Source: Chitinophagales bacterium (GTDB taxonomy: Bacteria; Bacteroidota; Bacteroidia; Chitinophagales; Saprospiraceae). Taken from it: a DNA stretch of 64,000 bases. The stretch's first letter is position 1. The number at the start of each line of letters is the position of its first letter. This document shows positions 1-6,951 of this stretch, piece by piece. Location: NCBI GenBank assembly GCA_013297745.1, contig JAAFIM010000001.1:100304-164303 (forward strand), read 5' to 3'. The notes beneath the pieces were generated by a model that worked only from the letters and a program-made list of their open reading frames with translations, had not been told where the DNA came from and ran no database searches. The position numbers were made by a program, and so were the translations under genes.

Positions 1-125
1 CCCCGTTGGGGTTGGTTTATTTTTACGTTTTTTGCGTTTATTTCCGCGTTCCCCACGCGGCGGCGTGGGGCTACCGTTGTTCAAGGAGGGCGTTCCGCCG
101 TTCAACCCCGTTGGGGTTGGTTTAT
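1..125. repeat. Dispersed two-hairpin repeat, one complete and one partial copy
   Basis: Positions 1-22 and 104-126 carry the same block, whose core AACCCC-GTT-GGGGTT is an inverted repeat. Between them, at about 50-71, is a second hairpin with arms CCCCACGC and GCGTGGGG. The same order (variable GC hairpin, then a CTAnnGnTGTTC segment, then the AACCCC/GGGGTT block) recurs at 2970-3024 with different stem bases. No credible gene is seen; the short open frames here are by-products of the repeat. Confidence 0.7.
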
Positions 126-150
126 TTGGCTTTTATTGTTGGGCATATAC

Positions 151-422
151 GAGTTACTGCTGTCAATATACGAGTTACTGCTGTCAATATATGAGTTGCT
201 GCTGTCAATATATGAGTTGCTGCTGTCAATATACGAGTTGCTGCTGTCAATATACGAGTTGCTGCTGTCAATATATGAGTTGCTGCTGTCAATATATGAG
301 TTGCTGCTGTCAATATATGAGTTGCTGCTGTCAATATACGAGTTGCTGCTGTCAATATACGAGTTGCTGCTGTCAATATACCAACTAAGATTGTTCATAT
401 ATTAACTAAGATTGTTTATATA
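151..422. repeat. 21-bp tandem array, 11 units plus 2 divergent units
   Basis: Eleven units of 21 bp (consensus GAGTTGCTGCTGTCAATATA plus C or T) start at 151 and every 21 bases to 361. Two more 21-bp units of different sequence (381-401 and 402-422, sharing CTAAGATTGTT and TATA) continue the same phase. Because 21 is a multiple of 3, several frames stay open on both strands (heptapeptides such as IYELLLS or NSYIDSS). None has a plausible start, signal or neighbour, so this is read as a non-coding minisatellite. Confidence 0.85.
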
Positions 423-536
423 CAAATTATATGTTTTAGGGTTGTTGTATTGGGGATTAACCCACCCCAGCCTTCCCTTTTAAAAGAGAGAGACTTGCGG
501 GAAATTTTAATTTTTATACTTTATATTTTTATCCAT

Positions 537-574
537 AAAAAAAAGAGCAGCCTTTTGGGTTGCTCTTTGTGTGA
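537..574 (-). terminator. Rho-independent terminator of the CotH-like gene
   Basis: Read on the minus strand, a stem around AAAGAGCAACC and GGCTGCTCTTT is followed by a long T run, about 12 bases past the stop codon at 586. Confidence 0.8.
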
Positions 575-585
575 GTGGGTGCAGA

Positions 586-2835
586 TTATTCTTTTTGGAA
601 TAGGACGGTATGTTGTTGTTGGTTGCTGTAAATGCAGAGGCTGTATAAACCCGCTGTAGGTAAGTGAGTGGAAAGGTTATAAATGCTAATAAAATTGGAT
701 TGATTAGCGTATTTTTGATTGTACAATAACTGACCCAAAGAGTTATAAATTTCTACTCTATCTATAGGCTGACTGTGTTGGATATTGAGAAAATTATTTG
801 CTGGATTGGGAAATAGTTGGGTTTGGGCGTTGTCAAAAACTTCCACTGCTACGGGTACGACTACAGGCGCACAGCGCAAAGATGTGTCTAATAATTGAGC
901 ATCTAACCAAACAAAACGGTCGCGCACCCAAGTTTTCAACTCTTCTATCTCGCCCGCATAATCGGCTGGCACGGGTTGGGGATTAGGCCATACATAAGTG
1001 CCAAGAATTGGCCAACGTTGGAAATTGCGCTGCTGGGCTTCGTCCAAATATAGGGCTGTTTGGTCAAAATAATTGAATAAAACGGTGGTATCTAAAGATT
1101 GATTGGTAGAACGATGATGTGTGTAGCGGCATTTTAGGGCTTTGACAAATAAAGAATCTTGTTCAAACTGTCCCCACCAAAAAGGCACTTGAAAGCCGTC
1201 CCAAGGGCAGACTTGACCAAAATTATAAGCCCAACCAGAAGTGATAAACGCATCGCAATAATCAGCATTGCCCCAAGCTATATCGTAATCCCAAGGGGGC
1301 GAAATGTGCCAAAGCGGGTCTCTGCTGTCTTTGTCTTTGTACAAAAAAGTACTTAGGCGATAACCATCTACGTTTTTGGAAACTTCATTTAAAATTAGAT
1401 AATCTATAAACTCGGGTTCAGAAGAGTAATTGCGCCAGTTATCTACTGTAGTATCGCCAAGCGGGAGATTAGCCAAAGCGTTTTCAAACTCATAAAAAGA
1501 TTGTTGTACATAATTTTCTTGTTGGGGAACAATATCGCCAGGTTTTGGGTAAGCATATTGTACAAAAATGGAAGGAATTTGGGTAGAAACCAAAGGAGCA
1601 AAAGCAGAGTTCCAACCTTGCCCGCCACCGCTACCTGTAGTTTTATCTATTTTGACGATATAACCACCCGTTAAATCCACCCCTGAAGTGTCGTCGGCTG
1701 TCAATTTGGCTATATTCACGCGGTTTTGGTCGCGTTTGATTTTCTCCATAAGGATGTAGATGCCCTGATATTCGTTGTTGATAACCACCTCAACAAAGCG
1801 GGTGCGGGGCGAGTAGTAGCCAAATTCAGCAAAGAGTTTGTAACTCAAAACATTATTAAGAAAGGTTTTATCTGAATAATTGGCGGATAAAATCCAATCG
1901 CTTTCGGCGGGCATACCCAAAAGGGAAACGCTCAACTCGTTTTGGGCAGCGTCTAAGGTTTCAAACCCGTAAGGTTTTTTGGGAAACGATTGAGAAGAAG
2001 AGCCGCGCGTTTCTATCCCTATAGTGCCGTTGTAAGCGTTGGGCGCGTCTGTGATGCGGTTGCGTTGGTTGTTGCCGTTGTAGATAATCCGCATTTGAGA
2101 AATCGTTTTGGGGTCATCCACTATGTTAGCGTTGTTGTAAGTATTGATAACCACTAAAGGCAAATTGGTAGAAAAAGCCGTTGTATCAAACACAAAAGGG
2201 GGCGAAAACCAAGCGGGCGTGGGTTGATAATTGTTGGAATTGTTATCAATAGCAGCCAAAAGATAGGGAATGGCGGTAAGGTCTGAAGAATTAGCGGTAA
2301 AATTATGCACTTGCACAGCCAAAACGTTAGCACCCTGATTGAGGATATTGGTAAAATTGGCTTTGGGCAAAACAACAGCGTTGGGGGTTTGACCCTGATA
2401 AAAACGCGCTTCTACACTCGCATCGGCCAAATCGGTAAAAGCGGGCGGCGTGCCTACAGTGCCGACATTGGCGCGGGCAATTTCTACCCCGTTGAGATAA
2501 GCCACATAACCGTCGTCGTAATCCATATAGAGCAATAATTGTTCTATAGCTGCCGTATCCACCACATTAAACTCGTGGCGCAGATAAACGCTAGCGGTTT
2601 GGGCGATAATGGTTTGGTCGTCGTTGTCGCCGTAGCCTATGCCTGTAGGCGCGGTTGTCCAAAGGGGACTATTGACAAAATTAACCGTGCGCCAATCGGG
2701 GGCGGGTTCTGTGTTGGGAACTAAGTATTGCCAAGGTTGCCCCTCTACAATAATGGCTTCGTAGTGGTTGATTTGCGCCCATAGCGCGGACGAAAAACCG
2801 CAGGCTAAAGCAAGGAAAGTCTTTTTTAGTTGCAT
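586..2835 (-). CDS. CotH-kinase-family secreted protein with T9SS sorting domain
   Basis: A 749-residue protein starting with a signal peptide (MQLKKTFLALACG to about residue 20). Residues about 25-210 look like a beta-sandwich module (YMDYDDGYVAYLNGVEIA) often found before CotH domains. The CotH-like part runs from about 225 to 640, with GIETRGSSSQSFPKKPYGFE, YILMEKIKRD and the catalytic-region motif PPWDYDIAWGN near residue 517. CotH homologues are atypical protein kinases; activity here is inferred from family only. The last 75 residues (LFPNPANNFLNI onward, ending GLYSLCIYSNQQQ) match a type A T9SS C-terminal sorting domain, so the protein should cross the outer membrane and be surface-attached or released. 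It is monocistronic, with a terminator just downstream and a TAacTTTG box at 2883-2876. Confidence 0.88.
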   Translation of the reverse strand: MQLKKTFLALACGFSSALWAQINHYEAIIVEGQPWQYLVPNTEPAPDWRTVNFVNSPLWTTAPTGIGYGDNDDQTIIAQTASVYLRHEFNVVDTAAIEQLLLYMDYDDGYVAYLNGVEIARANVGTVGTPPAFTDLADASVEARFYQGQTPNAVVLPKANFTNILNQGANVLAVQVHNFTANSSDLTAIPYLLAAIDNNSNNYQPTPAWFSPPFVFDTTAFSTNLPLVVINTYNNANIVDDPKTISQMRIIYNGNNQRNRITDAPNAYNGTIGIETRGSSSQSFPKKPYGFETLDAAQNELSVSLLGMPAESDWILSANYSDKTFLNNVLSYKLFAEFGYYSPRTRFVEVVINNEYQGIYILMEKIKRDQNRVNIAKLTADDTSGVDLTGGYIVKIDKTTGSGGGQGWNSAFAPLVSTQIPSIFVQYAYPKPGDIVPQQENYVQQSFYEFENALANLPLGDTTVDNWRNYSSEPEFIDYLILNEVSKNVDGYRLSTFLYKDKDSRDPLWHISPPWDYDIAWGNADYCDAFITSGWAYNFGQVCPWDGFQVPFWWGQFEQDSLFVKALKCRYTHHRSTNQSLDTTVLFNYFDQTALYLDEAQQRNFQRWPILGTYVWPNPQPVPADYAGEIEELKTWVRDRFVWLDAQLLDTSLRCAPVVVPVAVEVFDNAQTQLFPNPANNFLNIQHSQPIDRVEIYNSLGQLLYNQKYANQSNFISIYNLSTHLPTAGLYSLCIYSNQQQHTVLFQKE

Positions 2836-2875
2836 AAATTTATATGATTGGTAAGAATAAATATCAAATGGGAAA

Positions 2876-2883
2876 CAAAGTTA
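2876..2883 (-). promoter_or_regulatory. Bacteroidota -7 box for the CotH-like gene
   Basis: The minus-strand sequence TAacTTTG fits the Bacteroidota -7 consensus TAnnTTTG, about 40 bases before the ATG. No clear -33 TTG is seen at the usual distance. Confidence 0.5.
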
Positions 2884-2964
2884 GGTAAAAAATGGTATAT
2901 TTGTAATATAACTGTTTGAAAAAGATATTTGATGATTAAATTATTCGTGTTATTATCTTTTATA

Positions 2965-3262
2965 CGTTTTCCCCGCGTTGTAACGCGGGGCTATTGCTGT
3001 TCAACCCCGTTGGGGTTGGTTTGTGTTGAATAGGGTTACAAGAGCGTGTTTTTCAAAAAAATATAAAAACAATGTATTATTTGCTATAAAATAAGCGGAA
3101 GCGTGGGGTTTCGCTTTGCGGTTCTACCGATTTACACCCCACGCAAGAATAAAATTTTATAAAAGATGTATATTTTTGGTGTGTTGGGTATAAAACCCAA
3201 CACTAATAAGGTTTTTTTATTTACCGCACGGGGTATAAAACCTCGTGCTATTGTAAAAAATC
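2965..3262. repeat. Intergenic cluster of dispersed palindromes
   Basis: The 2836-3324 gap holds no gene. It contains a copy of the two-hairpin repeat (CCCCGCGTT/AACGCGGGG at 2971-2990, then the AACCCC/GGGGTT block at 3003-3024). Three further hairpins follow: GCGTGGGGT...ACACCCCACGC at 3110-3143, GTGTTGGGT-ATAAA-ACCCAACAC at about 3179-3202, and GCACGGGGT-ATAAA-ACCTCGTGC at about 3225-3250. The last type also occurs at 63625-63742. Stems differ between copies but remain paired. Confidence 0.75.
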
Positions 3263-3324
3263 TATACTCTCGTAACCCTAATGTTTAATAATTTAGTTTG
3301 CTTATTTAAAAATCAAAAAATAGG

Positions 3325-3828
3325 ATGAAAAAGATAGGTTTAATGTCCGATACGCATAATTATTTAGACCCGCAATTGTATAAAACTTTTGCAGAATGCG
3401 ATGAAATTTGGCACGCGGGCGATATTGGCAACGTAGAAATAGCCCAACAAATAGCAGCTTTTAAGCCGTTGCGGGCTGTGTTTGGGAATATAGACGATAA
3501 GCAAATTCAAAGTTTATACCCAGAACATTTATACTTTGAAATGGAAGGTGTGAGCGTGTTGATGATACATATAGCGGGAAGTTTGCCCCGTTACAACCAA
3601 AAAACGAAGCAGTTATTGGCGCAATATCGCCCCCAATTGTTGATTTGTGGACATTCGCATATCTTGAAAGTGCAGTTTGATGAGTTGAATAACTGTTTGT
3701 ATATCAATCCTGGCGCGTGTGGGGTTGAGGGTTGGCACAAGATGAAAACGGTGCTGCGGTTTGAACTAGCTGGGGGAAAGTTAGATAAGTTGGAGTTGGT
3801 GGAATTGGGCGCGCGGGCTAAAATTTAG
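3325..3828 (+). CDS. YfcE-type metallophosphoesterase
   Basis: A 167-residue cytoplasmic protein of the calcineurin-like phosphoesterase superfamily. All metal-binding motifs are visible in order: SDTH (8-11), GDIGN (about 33-37), GNID (about 55), MIHIAGS (about 79) and GHSH (about 110). The length and motif spacing match the single-domain YfcE/MJ0936 phosphodiesterases, which hydrolyse phosphodiester model substrates with divalent metals; the physiological substrate is not predictable. It stands alone between a repeat-rich gap and a shared terminator. Confidence 0.9.
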   Translation: MKKIGLMSDTHNYLDPQLYKTFAECDEIWHAGDIGNVEIAQQIAAFKPLRAVFGNIDDKQIQSLYPEHLYFEMEGVSVLMIHIAGSLPRYNQKTKQLLAQYRPQLLICGHSHILKVQFDELNNCLYINPGACGVEGWHKMKTVLRFELAGGKLDKLELVELGARAKI

Positions 3829-3846
3829 TTGCGCTGTTTAAATAAA

Positions 3847-3880
3847 AAAATCTCGCCTTGTGATAAAGCGAGATTTTGTT
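3847..3880. terminator. Bidirectional terminator
   Basis: Stem AAAATCTCGC / GCGAGATTTT with A and T runs on the two sides lies between convergent genes ending at 3828 and 3888. Confidence 0.85.
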
Positions 3881-3887
3881 GTTTATA

Positions 3888-5666
3888 TTAGAAAACTGAA
3901 ACCTTTAAATCGTCTATAAGTAAGGTTTTGGGGCTTTCTGTGTTCCAAAAATGGATAGAAACAGAATCAAAAGTAGTTTCGGGGATTTTAATATCAAAAA
4001 ATACGGGTTTGGTATCGCCATCGTTCATTAAGCGGGTGGGGCGGATGAATTTTTCTTTAACAACTTTGCCCTGATGTGTGAATCGGACGATAAATTGAGC
4101 CATATCCCACCAAGTCCATTCTTTTTGTTTTTGGTAAAAAACAGCTTCGGTGCGCAACCATTTTTTGTCCGTGCGCAAAGGGAAATTGTAATCTACAGTG
4201 CGTTTTTTCTCCCCGTTGAGATATTCGGAACGCTGCCCATTGATAGATTTTTCGGGATTAGCGTTTAGGCTGCTATCTTGTTCAAAATCGTTGGAATAAA
4301 CCTGCTGTAGATTGGTGGGGGTTTCGTAGTAAAATTCGTCTGTATCTAACATTTTTTTATACTCCAAAGACACAGACCAACGCCCCAAAGTAGCCCAAAA
4401 GTATTTTTCGGAAACTTCAGAACCGTCATAAACAGTGCCTCTATGCAATTGGTGAGTTAGCCAAACGTTGTGATAAATAAAAACAGCAGCAACGAGATAA
4501 AACGCACGATTGAGCCATTTATAATTTTCTAACCAAGCCAACAAAGCAGCAAAAGCGAAAGCCCAAACAGCATAACTTTGCACCATAGCGCGCCCGCCAT
4601 ACCACCAAATATCCCAAGCGCAAACGATGTAATAGTTTAATAAACTGAACGCAAAGACAGCCCAAACGTTGGCGCGGCGTTGAAAAAATAGAGGAATTAG
4701 CCCAATTATGGGAAATATCAGCATAGGACTGTACAATAACCAACCACTTCTATAGCTGAATGTATAAGCCCAAACGTGAGGCCGCGTCCAATAAAAACCT
4801 TGATCTTGGTAAGAATAGACAATCCAATCGCCAGAAGCATATTTCCAATAAGCCAATTGTATAAAACCAACCAAAGCCGTACAAACTGCTGCGAGAATAT
4901 ATTTATTTAAGTTATTGAAAATAAACCCAATGCGCTGTTTGAAATTTTCTAAATTATCAACTCCCCAAAGCAAAGGGATAAGCGCGGATATAATTTCGGT
5001 GGGGCGAGTGAGTGCCAAAATTCCCACAGTTAAGCCTATAAGTACAGCAGTTTTTGCACTTGGATATTGGTAAAAATTCCTACTTTGCAGCATTAAAATC
5101 ACATACCAACCGAATAGATAATTATGGGTCATCGCTGTGTCAATACCAGCATAGTTGAGATAATTGCTACCAGCCACGTACAAAAATATAACCGCAGCAG
5201 CGTGCCTATCTTCATAATAATACAATAACAATTTGCGTAGCAGCCAAATACCCAACAAAGCCCACAACAAACCATTCAATTGAATAGCCAACTGATAAGG
5301 CAGCGTAAAACCGTCGCGCTCGTAGCCCAAAGGCGGAGCTAAATTATCGGCTATAAAAAACGCGGGCAACATCTGCAAAGCCAAACCACAAGGGTATTTC
5401 ATCACATAATTTTGGCTTTTTTCGTGCAAAAAGGCTTGTTGATAATTGGGCGTAGGCGCGTATTTATCCAGAATAGTATCCGCAAAAGCCAATTTTTTGA
5501 CATCTTTATAGATAAAAGTAGCAGGCAAATACCAATAATAGCCAGAAACATCCCAGCCTATAGTAGCTTCAGCGTGGGGTTTGTTATATTTGGGATAATA
5601 GAACAAATTACTGTATATCAATAAGATAGCTGCTACAAAAACACTAATCAAAGAGTATATTTTCAT
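3888..5666 (-). CDS. GT-C-type multi-spanning membrane glycosyltransferase-like protein
   Basis: About 592 residues with roughly ten or more hydrophobic helices up to about residue 430, then a soluble C-terminal domain of about 170 residues. An acidic, aromatic first periplasmic loop (GWDVSGYYWYLPA) follows the first helix. That layout fits the GT-C (PMT/ArnT-like) fold, which uses polyprenyl-phosphate sugars, but no exact family is recognised. An in-frame ATG at 5684 is possible, yet it sits in the flank of a terminator hairpin ending at 5693. The ATG at 5666 (MKIYSLISVF) leaves room for a leader and is preferred. The C-terminal domain (end FDIKIPETTFDSVSIHFW) looks beta-rich. Confidence 0.6.
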   Translation of the reverse strand: MKIYSLISVFVAAILLIYSNLFYYPKYNKPHAEATIGWDVSGYYWYLPATFIYKDVKKLAFADTILDKYAPTPNYQQAFLHEKSQNYVMKYPCGLALQMLPAFFIADNLAPPLGYERDGFTLPYQLAIQLNGLLWALLGIWLLRKLLLYYYEDRHAAAVIFLYVAGSNYLNYAGIDTAMTHNYLFGWYVILMLQSRNFYQYPSAKTAVLIGLTVGILALTRPTEIISALIPLLWGVDNLENFKQRIGFIFNNLNKYILAAVCTALVGFIQLAYWKYASGDWIVYSYQDQGFYWTRPHVWAYTFSYRSGWLLYSPMLIFPIIGLIPLFFQRRANVWAVFAFSLLNYYIVCAWDIWWYGGRAMVQSYAVWAFAFAALLAWLENYKWLNRAFYLVAAVFIYHNVWLTHQLHRGTVYDGSEVSEKYFWATLGRWSVSLEYKKMLDTDEFYYETPTNLQQVYSNDFEQDSSLNANPEKSINGQRSEYLNGEKKRTVDYNFPLRTDKKWLRTEAVFYQKQKEWTWWDMAQFIVRFTHQGKVVKEKFIRPTRLMNDGDTKPVFFDIKIPETTFDSVSIHFWNTESPKTLLIDDLKVSVF

Positions 5667-5691
5667 AATAATTTTATTGAGCATTAACGCA

Positions 5692-5728
5692 AAAATCCCA
5701 CCTCGTAATGAAGTGGGATTTTGTTTTT
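5692..5728 (-). terminator. Terminator after the GNAT gene (copy A of a duplicated hairpin)
   Basis: Stem AAAATCCCAC(C/T)TC / GAAGTGGGATTTT. It is almost identical to the hairpin at 6899-6934; similarity extends a few bases outside the stem. Confidence 0.8.
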
Positions 5729-5769
5729 TTAAAAACTTCAGCCTTTCTCAGCATATGAGAAAAATACAT

Positions 5770-6774
5770 CTAAATAGCTTCAGTTTGCACATCACTCAAA
5801 ACAAAACAAAATTGTTTTCGTTCTTGCTCATTAGATTTAGCAGACGTCATATCAATGAATTTTAATTTATTGGCAATGTGAATAACAACCGCATTACTAT
5901 TTTTACAATTCAACATTAGGTATGGGGAATTGACTTTTTGCAGAAACTTTATTATCGTAGCAAGAACTTCTTGATTGTAGCCTCTATTCCGATGCTCATA
6001 GAAGAAAAAGCCTTGTGTCACAACAGGTTCGCGCGGTGAGTCAAAAAACAAGTCTCGTACACCAATAATTTCGCCAGTAGCTTTTTTTGTTATAGCCCAA
6101 GCTATAGATTTTTCTTGCAAAAAATTTTGTTGAAATTGTAATATATTATGATAAGCCTCAGTCCAGCTTATTTCACCACCAAGCGGATTAAATTCTTCCA
6201 CATAGTCTTCATCGTTGAGTATATGGAATAAATCATTTGTATCTTCTGTAGTAAAGGGTCTAAGAATAAGATTTTCTGTTACTATTATTGGAAAGTTTGA
6301 AAATACTAAACTGAAATTAGTTTTCCTCCCACCAATAAAAAAATAATCTGCCATTGGAATAGAATATTTATGGCTTATTAGCCTAAGCATTATTTTATTT
6401 CGTTCTATAAGCATTTTTAAGTTTACATTAAACCCCATAGCATTTAGTATGCTAATGTCCAAAAAAGATAATAAGGCAACATATGCCTCAAAATCTAATG
6501 AATAATCGTCAATCGTATAATCAAGGGCTATTAAATCCCAAAAAGCAAATAATATTTCCGTACGAAATTTTAATTCCTTATCCACCCCCTTTGGTAAAAT
6601 TTGTTTTATATTATCTATTAAGACACCCACTTCTATGTATATTAGTTTGGGAGGCAAAGATTTGTTATAATATAAAGGAATACAAGCAATATTTTCTTCA
6701 ACTTCTGCGAAAAAACAACGAAATAGAAAACCATCCTTGAGTTCAATTGCTAATTGGTTCATATAAAATATCAA
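5770..6774 (-). CDS. Two-domain protein with C-terminal GNAT acetyltransferase
   Basis: A 334-residue protein. Residues about 165-325 are a RimJ/RimL-like GNAT domain: it opens with ENLILRPFTTEDTNDLF, has the acetyl-CoA-loop region FFFYEHRNRGYNQEVL, and ends with SNAVVIHIANKLKF. The first 160 residues have no family that I recognise and include helical stretches (FEAYVALLSFLDISILNAMG). Such proteins N-acetylate a protein, peptide or small-molecule amine; the substrate is unknown. Start may be M1 or M5 (MNQLAIEL). A promoter (TActTTTG with CAA/TTG 19 bases away) lies at 6831-6860. It is flanked on both sides by near-identical terminators. Confidence 0.75.
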   Translation of the reverse strand: MIFYMNQLAIELKDGFLFRCFFAEVEENIACIPLYYNKSLPPKLIYIEVGVLIDNIKQILPKGVDKELKFRTEILFAFWDLIALDYTIDDYSLDFEAYVALLSFLDISILNAMGFNVNLKMLIERNKIMLRLISHKYSIPMADYFFIGGRKTNFSLVFSNFPIIVTENLILRPFTTEDTNDLFHILNDEDYVEEFNPLGGEISWTEAYHNILQFQQNFLQEKSIAWAITKKATGEIIGVRDLFFDSPREPVVTQGFFFYEHRNRGYNQEVLATIIKFLQKVNSPYLMLNCKNSNAVVIHIANKLKFIDMTSAKSNEQERKQFCFVLSDVQTEAI

Positions 6775-6830
6775 AATAAATAAGTCTTAAGAAAATAATA
6801 TTGAGTGATTGGCGTTTGATAAAAGCGGCG

Positions 6831-6860
6831 CAAAAGTAGAAGTTTTTTTGATGCTAACAA
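6831..6860 (-). promoter_or_regulatory. Promoter of the GNAT gene
   Basis: On the minus strand, TTG (6860-6858), a 19-base spacer, then TACTTTTG (6838-6831) match the Bacteroidota TTG-N17-23-TAnnTTTG pattern, about 57 bases before the ATG. Confidence 0.7.
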
Positions 6861-6898
6861 ATTTAATTTTCAATTAATTGTGTTTAGCATTTATTTAA

Positions 6899-6936
6899 AA
6901 ATCCCACTTCGTAATGAAGTGGGATTTTGTTTTAAG
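6899..6936 (-). terminator. Terminator of the dsbD operon (copy B of a duplicated hairpin)
   Basis: Perfect stem AAAATCCCACTTC / GAAGTGGGATTTT just past the dsbD stop codon. It is a near copy of the hairpin at 5692-5728. Confidence 0.85.
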
Positions 6937-6951
6937 TTCGGATTGAGCAGC

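Noticed and set aside
151-381. CRISPR array
   Set aside because: Units are contiguous 21-bp copies without spacers, and no cas genes are present.
102-405. Open frames on both strands through the 21-bp array (heptapeptide repeats)
   Set aside because: They arise because the unit length is a multiple of three; no signal, start context or conservation can be seen.
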